Counted from the stretch's first letter, positions 1 to 12,535 are shown. The stretch is 64,000 nucleotides of DNA from Jacaranda mimosifolia (GCA_018894105.1 CM032131.1:18333578-18397577); one strand, 5' to 3'. Made by a program: numbers and translations. Notes: generated by a model not told the origin, from the letters alone.

Positions 1-189
1 AAACAAGCTTCTTTGTTCTATGATTTGACGTCTAAAAGGATAGTAGCTACTTTGGTCCTTCATCTCTCTCTCATTCACAAAAGGTCGGTCCCTAGTAGCT
101 TTTGAATAAAGCTCTTGTGCCTCAATAGAAATAAAACAACTAGCATCGAATCCTGTCCTTCTACCACTTGATGTCTCATTCTTACTTCT

Positions 190-3100
190 TGTAACACCCC
201 ATCTCGAGATAGCCCCTAAGCTGAGGTGCCACTCAATTTAGTCTTAAATCTTAACTCATAATACAAGCATTAGGTACATCAAATTTTTTTTTCAAGACTT
301 ATCAGGGATAGCAGCAGATTTCGTCTTAAACAACCTCATCAAAATATCAAGTACATACCATCAAAGGTCTCATAACATTCAACATAATATATCCATACTG
401 CAGGTATTTAATTCAAACCTAATATATCACAATCTTTCTTAATTAAAGCTTAACATTTCAGATGAACCCAAACGCACATATGAACACCTGTTCTATTACA
501 GAACATATCTTCTCCAGTCCAAACTAGGAATCCTTAGCCATCACTTAGTCCTATTTGAGAAAATCAAGAATAAATGGAAGTGTAAGTCCAAAGGACTTAG
601 TGAGGGATAAATTCAGTAATAATCCGAAGGCTCTATCAAAGAGAAAATAATTTGATAGATCATAACTAATAAAACAATGAGGTTAGAACATGAACGTATC
701 AACATATAAACAGTAACAAATCCAACAAGTATTAGAGTTTAACAAGTAGATACTAGCTTGAGAGTTGCTACCATCGACTCAACGGCTAATCGTCTCGACT
801 AATCCTGTTCGAAAGGTATAGAACGTCTCAATCGATCACAATTTGGGTGGAATTACCATCGACTCATTCAAACTAGGACAACAGCCCGATCCAGACCAAG
901 AAACTACTCCAGCCTTATTACTCCTCGAGCGGAGTACAAGCAATTGGAATACAATCAGAACAACATACCCGAGTCATATGCAGTTTAATGGATCAAACTT
1001 AATATGCATATCAAAACAACCTTATACCTATCGAATAAAACTTACCTAAGCATGACAACCTGGTACAAAACTTACCCATATGCAGTTCAATGGATCAAAC
1101 TTAACATGCAATCAAGAAATTACAGTCAAGATACAGTCAGGCAAAACGAATTAGATTACAGGCAATCAAGATCAGATTATGGACGTATTAGATTACAGGT
1201 AGTCAGGTAAGACAAACTCGCTTAACCAAGGTAATTTAATAGATCGTAACAAGATATGTATATTAGATATTTCTTATTCCAGTCAAACTAAACTTACCCA
1301 AGCATGACAGCCTAGTACAAACTTACCCAGGCATGACAGCTGGTACAAACTTACCCAAGCATGACGACTTGGTACAAACTTACCCAAGCATGATGACTTG
1401 GTACATAACTTACCCAAGCTTGATGACTTGGTACATAACTTACCCAAGCTTGACAACTTGGTACATAACTTACGCAATACTTGGTACAAACTTACAGGAT
1501 ACAGTCAAAGTAAAACAGGCCCGAATAACAAATACAACCAACAGATCAGAACAAGACATGTATACCAAATGTTCCTTATTCCAATGAAACTAAACTTACC
1601 CAAACTTGACAGCCTGGTACAAACTTACCCAAGCCTAACAGTTGGTACAAACTTACCCAAGCATCACGACTTGGTACAAACTTACCCAGGCATGACAAAT
1701 TGGTACATAACTTACCCTAGCATGATGACTTGGTACATAACTTACCCAAGCATAACCACTTGGTACAGACCAAAATACCGTCAGATAAACAGATAACTGA
1801 ATATTAACCGATAACAGAACAATAAGATAACAGAACAGTCGGACAACATACAGACAGATAACAAAATAATTAGATAATAGACAGATAGACAACAGAACGA
1901 TCAAATAACAAACAGACAGATAACAGAATGATCAAATAAAAAACACAGATAACAGAATCATCAGATAATTGACAGGAGTTCTAGGTGCCAGAGCAGACAA
2001 ACTTCAGAATCAATAACAAGCGATAACTCTCACAAGGGTGTACCTATCAGATAACAGATAACAATCAAGATCTCAAGCAGTTTACGAATTTCAATAAACA
2101 TGATGTAGTCAGTACAGAAATAGGAACCCTCATAGGGGTTTATCACAATAACAGATAAGTACAAGAAGTGTCAGGTTGTTTAATCCTCATTGGGTTACGA
2201 AATGAATATCAGATAAGGTATACAAAATAAGTACCAATGCGGTAGACCCTTACCTCCGTAGTCTTGAAAAACTGTAGTCACCAACTACTAGTCCGCAGGA
2301 CCTACTTTTTTGTCACCCAACCAAAATAGTATATTCACTGTCAGAATCCTCATTCCTCTTTAATAACCTCCAATAATTTCTATTGTACCATCAATAGTCC
2401 AAAATGACTAGTTAATCGATAGCTATTCGTTTAATATGATAGTTTTAAGGTTGGCTCAACATAAACATTATGGACTCATGCTAATCATACCAGTCTCAAG
2501 AGCGAGATAATATCAAGTCCTTAGTTCAATAGTTAACCCTACGTTATTACACCAAATCAATAATAATAGTCCAATCATCTTTAATAATCCAAATTTCCAC
2601 TTAGGTCTCAAATCCACAAAAGGGTTTTCATCACTTAATTAACTTAATTAATCATGGTTATCACATACTATAACTAGATCTAGGTCCACTAACTTATATA
2701 ATTATATGCATGTCTCAATTTCCAAATCAAATCGCGTGTTCTTCATTAGTACAATATATTGTAAGAATTTGAAGGTATATGCATACACATGCACACAACT
2801 TTAAACCTAATTTTGGTCATTTACCCAATATCTTATTATTGAGGCTCAATTTCCACGATTAGCTTCCGTGCATGTATTCTTCGCGATGAGACGAAGATTC
2901 TATCTCTGCACCGTCGCCAACGGAAAAGCTCACCAACACCACTGTTCAATGCATTTCAGCAAGATGAACAAAACCCACAATTCAATTTCTTCAAAAGCCT
3001 TTGAATTGACACTCAATTGTCGCCTGAAAGTTCCAGCATCACCATCTCTGCTATCTCATTTTTGCCCAATTCCTTCGCTGCCGGTGGTCCATTTCTAAAA

Positions 3101-3733
3101 TTAAGAGTACCTACGTGATCCTTGAGCTAAGCCCAACAAAACCCTGTCCCAAACCTAAGCTTCAGTCGTCGGAATGGAGAAACCCATCACCACCACCACG
3201 ATCGAGACTTCCAGCTCCATTTTCGGCCATTACACCGGTTAGTTCTACAAGATTTTAGTATTTTTGAGTTTCTTGAGCTGAGAGGAGTAAAATGGTGTAT
3301 AATATGATGGGTTTTATTGTTCGCCCGCAAATGTTGCTGAGGAGGAAGACAATGGCTACATATGTGAATTTGAAAGAATAGGGGGTGCAGTTGTTATATA
3401 TAAACCTATTTTTTGGAATTATAAATTGACCCCTAAAACTTCTGCCTAGCTTCCAATTAAGTCCTCCCAAATATTAAGCATCTTCAATTCAGCCCCTAGA
3501 CTTATTAGTTCCTCAATTCCACCCACTTGACCCAAAATATTTCCATGCAAGCCCCCAGAATAATTAAATGTGGTCTAATCAGGTCTTGCCTATTTGCAAT
3601 TTGACCCCAAAACTTTCAATTTCCAAGCGATTAAGTCCTTTTAACAAATTTTTTGAGCCCTAAAATCTGATCAACCAATATCTTTATCTCTAAATTCTTA
3701 TTTTTCAAAAATACCGAATTTAGGGGTGTTACA
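190..3733. mobile_element. Solo LTR of a large Ty3/gypsy element (3.5 kb)
   Basis: The element begins TGTAACACCCC (190-200) and ends GGGGTGTTACA (3723-3733), a perfect 11-bp inverted end with the TG...CA of LTRs. It is flanked by an exact 5-bp duplication CTTCT (185-189 and 3734-3738). There is no gag or pol and no second LTR, so it is a solo LTR left by LTR-LTR recombination. LTRs of this size with TGTAACACCCC-type ends are known from Del/Tekay chromoviruses; that lineage call is inference. Orientation cannot be set because the ends are palindromic. Short ORFs inside (for example 2868-3098) are not credible genes. Confidence 0.85.
1289..1768. repeat. Tandem ~29-bp repeats inside the solo LTR
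   Basis: Units of about 28-30 bp built on acttacccaagcatgac followed by a ttggtaca-like tail occur in two blocks, about 1289-1497 and 1589-1768. The segment beginning ttattcc at 1274 reappears at 1576, so the two blocks look like a 302-bp higher-order duplication. A single related unit lies near 1042-1070. Downstream, about 1790-1970, is a looser run of agataaca-type repeats. The short ORFs seen on both strands here are by-products of the repeats. Confidence 0.8.
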
Positions 3734-3762
3734 CTTCTCTTTCTACTAGCTTTTAGTGTCAT

Positions 3763-4531
3763 TATTAATTTGATATCCAACTATCAAATGACTGTCAAGA
3801 GCAAAAAAAAATCAACATCAATACTATGATGTCCACTATTTAATAGCACAAGCTTAACAACCCCATTTTGAAAGCAAAATATTAAAAAATAAACACTTCA
3901 ATAAAAATTCCAACTAATAAAACAATATTCCACAAGTCTTAACTTCATTAAGAAATAATATAGCAACCTTTCATCAATTGCACTTGAGCATCCAAATATC
4001 AAAACAATGTCAAAGACAAAAATTTTAAGACAAACCCACCAATAAGTTTACACCCCAATCAACTCCATTAACAAAGAAAGAAATATTATGACGATTACAA
4101 CTAATAAGTTTTGAAATATAACTCTTCACCTAATAATTAACAAACTATTAATAACTAATCTTGTGCCCAACAAATTATAAACAAAATATTATCAACTAAT
4201 CTTGTGCCCAACAAATTATAAACAATCAATCAACAACCAACACCAATTATAAAAGAAAAATTATAGCAAAATCTTCAATATTATCATCTAAATATTAAAG
4301 ATTCAAAACTCCACCCAAATAATCAATAAGATACTTAACAAAATTTTCTATCAGGAACCCGTAAATTTCTTTTAACATACATATCATAGAAGCATATAGT
4401 TTCAATTAAATATGTCTACCTTAAAGTACAAATGCAAACATAACAAGTTTTATAAAATAAATTAGCATAACAAAAATTACCCACAATGGTAAAGAAGATT
4501 GGTTCGCCGGTAAAATGAATTTCACCGAAAA
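3763..4531. repeat. AT-rich non-coding DNA with a 41-bp-period duplication
   Basis: I see no gene. A 32-bp segment starting aactaatcttgtgcccaac occurs at 4153-4184 and again at 4194-4225, a simple direct duplication with 41-bp spacing. Confidence 0.6.
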
Positions 4532-4765
4532 AATGGTGGAAATCGGTGGTGTGGTGTATAGGTGGTTGGCTTGTTGGCGGGTGAGTAGTTGAGAGAAGAG
4601 AAGGGGAGGGAAATAGGAAGAGAGAGAGAGAGAGGTGGAAGGAAGTCACTGGTAAAATGGCAGTCGCCAAAAAAAATGGTGGAAGTCGGTGGTGTGTTGT
4701 GGTGTATAGGTGGTGGGCTTGTTAGTGGGAGAGAAAAGAAGGGGAAGGAAAGAGGAAGAGAGAGA
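4532..4765. repeat. Diverged ~90-bp direct duplication, purine-rich
   Basis: The segment tggtggaaatcggtggtgtg at 4532 and its purine-rich tail (to about 4632) recur at 4677-4765 with substitutions and a short insertion. Preceding copies of ggtaaaatg...tcgcc extend the similarity leftward (about 4508 and 4650). Both copies end in GA-rich tracts. The ORFs on either strand here are low-complexity. Confidence 0.6.
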
Positions 4766-4865
4766 GTTGGGGAGGATGAATGAGACGATTAACCTAATGT
4801 CATCCTTTTTTAAGTAATATATATATATATTAACAATTCATAAAAAAAAAAAATTCAAGTTATGT

Positions 4866-5085
4866 TTGTTGCGCTTGGGCACAAGAAATTTGCTTGGGCG
4901 CGCCCCCACGTGCGAGCGGCTACCCTCTACGGCAAAAGACGCCTCACGCGTGGGGGCGCACTTGACATATGTTCCAGCGCGTGACTTCTTGACATGGCGA
5001 AGCATTAAAATAGATTCTTCGGGCTGGGGCACATGTGGCCAGCGCCCCAGCACAAGAAATCTGGGCAAATTTCTTATCTCTCATC
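4866..5085. other. GC-rich block with two hairpins
   Basis: An abrupt GC-rich island lies in AT-rich surroundings. Arms gcgcccccacg and cgtgggggcgc can pair, as can ctggggc and gccccag near 5030-5055. Similar words (cacaagaaatttgc near 4880 and cacaagaaatctgg near 5052) sit at the two ends as direct repeats. It could be the relic of a non-autonomous element. No coding assignment. Confidence 0.4.
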
Positions 5086-5999
5086 TATTTTTTTTCTATT
5101 TTTTTTTCCAAAAAAATTTGATAATGTAATGTTTTGATGGCACATGAAGTTCTGGCACTTATTTTTCTATCTTGAAAATAGATATATATATATATATAAT
5201 TGATAATCAAATTAATGAGAAAAATAAAGAAAAAATTGACAAAAAAGAAAAAAACTACAGGAATGGAACTAAATTGATCCCAATTTTAACAAATACAGAT
5301 TTTCTAACATAGATAGACAGCATTGTCAATGATTAATGAGCCTTGTATATTAGAAACCAAATAGAAAAATGACAAGTCAAGATTGTCTGAGCAAAAATTA
5401 AATGCGAAAGAAGTTAATTCCCTTACAAGATCTTATGATTTAAGGAGAATTCAATTAAAAAAGAAGTGCAAATTTGCAATTACACAAGGTTCTAATAAAT
5501 CTAAGTAATTCCAATTCACACCAAGGACTAGCAAAATATGACATTCAGCAATAAGCAAATGATTCTCCAGAGTAGGACCAATTCCATGTGGCAACATTAT
5601 CAACTAGTTGAGGAGCCATCACTATTATTCTCAACTGGTGCATCATTTGATCTACCTCTTTCAACTTTATTTTCTGGCATCTTCCTATCTTGATGTTCAT
5701 CAGTGGCTCGAGCTTGCACGCTGCAACCACGTCCTACCTCTCTTCTCCAGTTTCCTACCTTATGTTTCTCTCATCCTTGTATTGGATTGATACATGTAGT
5801 AGCTTTATGGACAGATTGACTATTAAAAGAAATCGAAAATCAAAATTAACAACAATGTACACAAAACTAATGACATTATGGCAAGCAACAAAGTTCTAAA
5901 AGAACAACTAATGAATATGTCCATGACATATTATATAAACACTTACCCATATCGACTGTAGGTTTGATGTCGTGCTTGAGATGCTCCTTGGGATGGAAT
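5086..5999. other. Non-coding AT-rich spacer
   Basis: A TA microsatellite lies near 5182-5200 and there is otherwise low-complexity AT-rich sequence. A 61-codon minus-strand ORF (5545-5730) lies downstream of the FRS-like pseudogene and could be part of its decayed 3' region, but I see no recognisable motif. Confidence 0.4.
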
Positions 6000-8309
6000 T
6001 CATTTTGGATCACGCAGGTCATACAATGGTTTAACTTTACTTGATTCATTATCAATACTTTTTTCACAGTTGTCAGCATTAACAACAACATCAGAACTCA
6101 TAGCCACTTCTTCCTGAGCAGATTTTGCAACAAGCAACAATCGCTTAGAATATTTCATAGTTGCCATCTCAGATTGAGATGCTTGCAAGCACAAATTTAA
6201 GGCCTCCTTACACAACCTAGCAAACCTTAAATGTTGTGGCTCTTCGTCTATACAAGGTATGTGGAAAATGCCACTCAACTCTATGCCAATAGAAACGGTC
6301 CACCTATTGTTTACATATGGTGCAGAAAATATTGTCGCACCCAAATATTTTAATGACAAAAATATATGCCTACATGGAAAACCATCGGACTCCAACATGC
6401 GACATTTACATAAAAATTGGCCAGCTAGCTAATTAATAGTAACCAAGCAACTACGAGCCCCAACTTTATCATAGTGACCAAACTTAAAGGAATAAACACC
6501 AATCCCTTCTTCAAGTGACTCATCCTGTACAAGTCCTTGCTCTTCAACAATCTCTTCCAGCACAAGCAAATGCTTTATTTGTATAAATAGATGCAACTTG
6601 CCTTTCTAGTTTCCACAAAGTAATGCCTTTAATTACTGGTGTCGAACTCTCTGCATCCTCCTGATTCTCAAAGAATTTTGTTCTCAATTTGCTAATTGTA
6701 TTGTGGTAATGCTTCAACAACTCTGTAATCTTGAATCCCTGATTAATAGGCAATTTAAACAATGAATTTAATGACTCAACCCTCTGAGTGGATCTCATCA
6801 TTCCAATGAAATGACCTCTGCAGTGCGCCTCAATCTATAATTCTTTTTTTCTATATATGTCGATTACCCATGGGTGGTTTGCAATACCATGCTTTTCAAT
6901 CAAACACAACCAAGTAGCCTCAAACTCCTCCAATGAGTAATTCTTTTTTAGTAATACACCAAAATCACAGGTAAATTGTGGGATCTTAACATTGTTCATT
7001 GCATTACGCTCAAGATACCAACCACATATTCTATGTTTAGCATCTAGGAATTCCAACTCGATAGCCAGTCGTATAGAAGTATCTTGGTCTGTCAAGACAG
7101 ACTCAGGGGTTCGTCCACCCATAGATTTAAGAAACTCCTGCAACAACTATTGATAAGAATCTAGAGTCTCATCAAACAACAATGCTATACCAAAATATAC
7201 AAGTATTGAGGTGATTGTTTATACCACAAAATAATACGAGCGGAAATCAATGTGTTTGTTTTATATGTGCTATCAAATACCAACACATCACCAAATAATC
7301 TGTACTCTGCATGAGACATGCCATCGATCCAAAACAACCTTGTTAGTGTTTTTTCTTTATCAACTGTATAGCTATAAAACGAGTCTTTATCATGCAACTT
7401 TAAAGCTTCAAGCCAAGTTAAAGCCATATTGACATCTCCCAATCTAACCTTTTCCATTTACTTTTTATTAATATGATTGTAAACATCCTTGCACCTAAAG
7501 GGAAGCATCCCGGGACCACCCTTAATATGCTCTAAAAAATCTATTTCCTTGCCAGCCCTAATACCAGATTCAGCCATACAACCCAAGAATGACTTTGTAG
7601 GGGTTCCAATAAACCTATGCAATTTAGAAATGTAATCATAAGGAAAGCATTGGTAACACAAATATTCCCATAAAATAACATAATAAAATACTTTAGAAAC
7701 TATGATTAGGGTATAATATGTTTTGTAGCTTATTGTATAGCTAGCATACCTGTTAACTTTCAAAACGTGTGTAGTCTCTAATGTCTCAAGATGATGATGG
7801 TGATGCAAATTGAAATCTGTGGCTTTACATAGGCTATCAGTAATGTCATATGCAAAACAAATACATGCTTTACTCCCACATCTTGTATTAGGCTTTGGCT
7901 TGCATAGTCATTGTTGGCCTTTTTCGGGACGTCCTCGAAATCCTGCTCTAGAACAAACAAGTTCTTTGTTTTTGACAATACCATTACCCTTCTTGTGCAT
8001 GTGGAATTTTCGAACATTAAATCCCATTGTAGTAGCATAGTCTATGTAGAATTTATTGGCCTCCACATTTTCAAAAGATAATTGTAAGATTTTTAAGGGA
8101 TCTTTCTAGTGAGATGCAAAGTCGAATGTCTGCCTTGCATCTTCATTCAAATTTACATTGTCATTTCCTTCATTGCTGGCAATTGGAGCAGGCATAAAAC
8201 TCTCTTGATCCTCTTTACCAAATTCATGCCATTCTTCCAAATAAGAATCAACCACAAACATTGTGCAACTACTGCATATCAAGATATTTAACACACTTAA
8301 ATTATGCAA
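6000..8309 (-). pseudogene. FAR1/FRS-like (MULE-derived transposase) pseudogene
   Basis: Reading right to left on the minus strand: an acidic leader (8309-8106); a FAR1-type DNA-binding region with FYIDYA, GFNVRK, LVCSRAGFRG and a His-rich end (about 8100-7760); a linker with CKDVYNHI; a MULE transposase domain with DVLVFDSTYKTN and LTDQD (about 7457-6840); an STQRVESLN segment (6801-6544); and a SWIM finger CKC...PCRH (about 6400-6350). A GT-AG intron fits at 7749-7615 and restores the frame. Breaks include stops near 7890, 7455, 7147, 6840 and 6540-6400 and a frameshift near 7190. The order matches FHY3/FAR1-family proteins, which are transcription factors domesticated from Mutator transposases. 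I cannot tell whether this was an FRS gene or the transposase of a MULE; no TIRs were found. Confidence 0.85.
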
Positions 8310-9524
8310 ACACCAATGATCAACAAAAAAAAGAAAAGAAAAGAGGAGAGATAATTTTATTTCTTATAATATAATTCTAACCCGCATGGAGACACTTTAG
8401 AATTTGATGTTCCCCAAATGTCCCAGTGAATTTTACTCTAAAATTATGGTCTTTATCTCTTCAATTTATACAAAATTCACAAATCAAAATTATATTTTTA
8501 AAACTAAGTAGCCAACCTAAATCAAAATAAAGATGCAGCACCAAATAATATGCCAAAATTTTCAGAAAACTCTCTGCAACAATAGTACTCGATATTTTTC
8601 TTAATAATACAGATTGTGTTAGAAGATGTCAAAAAAAGTTACCTGAAAGCAATTCAAAGTCGTTGTCGCTCTGCTGCCCATCAATTCTATGCAAGTTTCA
8701 TAAAATGACATCTTAGTTACATCTCTTAAATTAAATAGCGACGCTAATTTTAATAGAACTAAGAATTTGGGGTTATTTGATCCCTAGTAATTGAAATGAA
8801 AATTTGGAGCATAGAGAAAAGCTTCAATTCTAGGGTTCAAATAGCGATAAATGAAAAAGGAAAAGAGATAAATAGGGAACATGTTCACAAGGCTAGAAAT
8901 GAAAAATGGAAAAGAGGAAAAATGGCAGAAATGAGAAAAGGAAAGGAGGAAAATGAGTAGAAAAATAACGTATCATTATTAGTATTTATTTATTATGTAA
9001 AATATTTCATAACCCTAATAATAATTTTTTATTTTTTTACTTTTTTTTTTTTTCTGAGAAAGCCACCAGTGCCGTGGCGGGAGGGTTGGCATTGACATTA
9101 TACAATATACAATATAGATCAGTACAATGCAGAAATTGGAAATAAGGTGGACTCTTCCCTTACAAAATATAAATAATGAAAATTCCAATTCTATATCTAT
9201 CTATACACTTAATTTATCCCATAATTATAACCTATTGGCAAAAGTTGACTTTAACTTTCGGGCCGCATGATTGTTACGGCATCTTTACAAATTTGGTAAT
9301 TTTAGGACAAATTGGACCCGAAACTCACTAGGGAGTGGCCAGAGCCTACTTGGCAGTTGATTTGGCGCCACTTGGTGCCCTGTTAGTTCACACTCTCTTA
9401 TGTGGCATGTGATTTGGCAACTCCTCTTTCCATGTGGTTGTAGAATTTAAACTAGGATAAAAAAAAATAAAAGGACGGGGAAGCATACAACTCAACATTA
9501 AGAAAATTACTTAAGATTGTTTAT
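8310..9524. other. Intergenic, nothing recognised
   Basis: This is AT-rich sequence with poly-A/T runs. A short hairpin gccaccagtgccgtggc lies near 9062, and a moderately GC-rich patch lies at 9255-9420. I see no gene, repeat array or transposon end. Confidence 0.4.
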
Positions 9525-10200
9525 GTCCAAATCATGCAATTAAATAAACTTAATTTCTAAAGAAATTTTAAAATTTACATATTACAATTAGAACACCAAC
9601 TATCCTCAAATTTATAAAAATTTATTTCATACAGATTTATTATCTAAATTTTTTTAAGAATTTAATTTATAACTTTAAACTATATTTTCTTAATAATTTT
9701 GGGTTACATATTTAATAATTTTAAAGTAGGACAAGTATCAAAATAATTTCATTAAATTTAATTGAATTAAGAAATTAATAAATAAATAATAATAAATATA
9801 CTCCTCCTTATTTTTTTTGTCCAAATCATGAAATTAAATGGAACTTGAGTGCTAAAAAGATTTAAACTCTACACATTAGAATTAAATAATTTCATTAAAT
9901 TAAATTAAATTTAATTAAGATATAAAATAATCAAAAATAAAAAATATAAATCTCTAAATCTATCATCTTAGACAATATAATTTTAATAATTTAAATTATA
10001 CATTCAATAATATCTAAAATAATTTAATTAATTTTAATTGAATTTATTTATTAATTAAATTAAAAATTACAAATCTATGCTCTTAATTATATACAATCTA
10101 AATTAATTAATAATGCTAAACTCTCTAATATATCTAAAATATTTTAATTTAATTTAAATAAATTTATTTATTAATTTAAATAATAATAAATTATATATAT
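9525..10200. repeat. Degenerate ~295-bp direct duplication, very AT-rich
   Basis: The phrase gtccaaatcatg followed by aattaaat starts at 9525 and again at 9820. Downstream sequence is loosely similar, with recurring atatctaaaat...ttatttattaatt segments at about 10010 and 10130. The units are strongly diverged. Confidence 0.5.
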
Positions 10201-10225
10201 TGAAAAAAAAAGACTTAAACAGCAC

Positions 10226-10423
10226 TCGCAACCCCACCCCACCTCACCTCACCTCACCTCACCTCACCTCTAAATGGCTGCTGGCCAACGGCCACCATGC
10301 CTAGGCGGCCTTATGGCCAGCAGCCCCCCTCCCTACAAAATTTTCACTGGCCGCAGTGGCCAGCGGATCCCTGCCATGGCCAGCAGCCCAGGTGGGGGAA
10401 TGGGGAGGGTGGGGCTTTATGGG

Positions 10424-10430
<7 letters not shown>
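10226..10430. repeat. CCTCA microsatellite and GC-rich palindromic block
   Basis: About six CCTCA repeats end near 10268. Then comes GC-rich DNA in which gctgctggcca (about 10275) and tggccagcagc (about 10314) form an inverted repeat, with a further ggccagcagcc near 10378. It ends in a (TA)n tract (about 10430-10452). The plus-strand ORF at 10274 is low-complexity and not a credible gene. Confidence 0.6.
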
Positions 10431-10454
<24 letters not shown>

Positions 10455-10989
10455 TATCTAAAATATATTTATGTATTTAAAATAAATGTGGAGGATGTAT
10501 ATTTTATGTTTTTTTATATGTAAATTTATTTTTTATTTTTTTGGTATTTTTATTTTAATTTTATATTTTGAAGTGGCAAGTTATGTTGCCACATCAAACG
10601 CCATGCAGGAAAGAGTTGACACTTTTGATGACGAGGCACCAATAAAAAGATTTTATTCTAATAATATCAATAAGTTACATTAAATAGCAATAAACTTGTT
10701 ACCTGTTGTAAAAACTAAAAAAGTACACGAGTCATAATTTTAGAATATGACAAAGGTTGGCCACCTACAACCCTGATTGATGCTAGAATTCCCCTACTAA
10801 CTTTCAACTACTATTTCTTTTTAAGATCAATGAAGTAAAATACACCTAACTTACAATATTTTAACTCTCATCTTAATTTCTATATTTGGTTGAAAAAGAG
10901 TCTTAGTTTTGGGATAGAGAAAAACTATAGGAAGTAGATTTTCTTTTATATGGCTTTTATAAGTCTCATAATAATTCGAGGATGATAAA

Positions 10990-11125
10990 CAAGATAAACG
11001 GAGCCAATGATGGTTAAGGTTGAGGTCCGAAACTCCACAGGTACGAAAGATTTAGATTCAAATCTTACCAAATGTATAAATATTTATCTTGTTTGTAATA
11101 ATTTATAATTTTATTGTTTATTTGT
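10990..11125 (+). mobile_element. Possible tRNA-derived SINE
   Basis: A box-A-like tggttaaggttg (11011-11022) is followed 32 bp later by a box-B-like gattcaaatct (11055-11065). This is the spacing of an RNA polymerase III internal promoter, with an AT-rich tail ending in a T-run. No target duplication was established. The motifs are degenerate and could be chance. Confidence 0.25.
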
Positions 11126-12535
11126 AATTTATCAATTATTAATAAATATATTCTGAATTATAAATTGAAACATCCATACAATTATGTAATTATCTCTTTT
11201 GGAAAAAATGATGGACAACATTTTGGAATATCATTTTACCAATTAGTAAATTGCTTTCAACAAGCATGAGGATCTTGTAAAATCTTGTCTAATTTGCTGG
11301 AGAAGCATTTTATAGTATTGTTATAAGAGATTTTTTTTTTTAAAATATGTAATAGTCAATATATATAGTTATAATCAATACAATGCATGCATTTTCCACA
11401 CACATAAATACTTTTTAAGTTTAAATCATTTTTTGTGATTTTTTCATTCAATATAATAAAAGTTAACTGTTATTTTACATAATAATATTTTTTTATACCA
11501 TGATGTAATTTAAAGGTTCTTGAAAAAATTCTATGCCAACACACTATTAAATTTGAAAAAGCAATGTATAACAAAATTAATATGATGAAGTATAACATTT
11601 ACAACTATCTATAGGCATCGAATGTGATAAACATAAACATTATGAATTATTTTGCTAAACCTTCTATCAGTTTCCCACTTAATAAAAAAATAATATAATG
11701 ACAATGACAAGTATAAAATTGTGTTTTTTGAATAATTATAAGAAAATCGCATTAATCAACTCAAAGAAAAGATAAAATAAAATAAAATCTCAATCCAAAT
11801 CTATTATAATTTACTAATGAAACAAATGAAAAATCAGAAGTAATTATTTTGTTCAAGAGAAGATTTAATTAAGGGAAGCAGAATAAAATTAAAATTAAAT
11901 TAGTTTTGTAATCTGCACCATGACGATCACCTTTAATTAACAGATTCCTGCTCAGATATTCATTAGAATCAAGTGCCTACAAAATAAATACACCAAAATT
12001 GATAACGAGGTAAGACCTTCAAGAATGTAGGATAAATAAATAAATTTCCATGAGAACAAAATCCTAGAAAACCAAAACCTGCCATGATTTAACATGCAAT
12101 GTTTAGGAGTAAATTTACCAGAAGCTAGCACAAAATAAATTAAAAAACCAACTAAAACTCAACATTAGAAAAAGAAATACAAATAGGGAATTACTGCTAT
12201 ATGGTACATAACAAACAAAAACTCTGCATGCAACGAGAAATTTCTTCGAATTACGTTTTTTTGGCTTGTAATAGAAAGAATGGAGAAGAAAGTTCCTACA
12301 GAAATAAAGAGGGTTTAATTAAGTTAATTCCAAAAGTAGGATCGACCATTCAATTAGTGACATTAAAGTCAATTAAATGGAGTAAAAATACCATTTTATT
12401 GGAAAAAAAAACCATTAAACGAACCTATCAATGGCGGGAAGCAATTGTTTTTCGAAAATTTAAGATTCACCTGATACTGCAATAAAATAATAAAATAATG
12501 ATGGAATATAGGAAATAACTGCTAAAAGCCCTATA
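11126..12535. other. Intergenic, nothing recognised
   Basis: This is AT-rich non-coding sequence. The 94-codon ORF at 12201-12485 has no recognisable motif, biased composition and no supporting context, so I do not call it a gene. Confidence 0.4.

Larger units (their letters stand above)
1..3762 (-). pseudogene. Old transposon-associated ORF split by a solo LTR
   Basis: On the minus strand, 189 to 1 is open for 63 codons and runs off the window. If the 190-3733 insertion and one copy of its CTTCT target duplication are ignored, the same frame continues without a stop into 3739-3762 and reaches an ATG at 3762. The start is rich in Lys/Arg/Ser; then come the short motifs FDAS, FISIEAQELY and FVNERE. 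This pattern resembles the N-terminus of the family annotated as putative plant transposon protein, often found in retroelement debris. Family assignment is from motif memory only. The C-terminus lies outside the window, and no function can be claimed. Confidence 0.45.

Noticed and set aside
1283..1796. ORFs on both strands in the solo LTR tandem repeats
   Set aside because: They arise from the ~29-bp repeats and have no protein-like composition or context.
2868..3098. 76-codon plus-strand ORF and a following ATG near 3174 resembling a host first exon
   Set aside because: It lies wholly inside the solo LTR, has no downstream continuation and no recognisable motif.
10274..10480. 68-codon ORF in the GC-rich block
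   Set aside because: Low-complexity and ends in a (TA)n-encoded Ile/Tyr run.
12201..12485. 94-codon plus-strand ORF
   Set aside because: Lys/Ile-rich, no motif, AT-rich surroundings; expected by chance.
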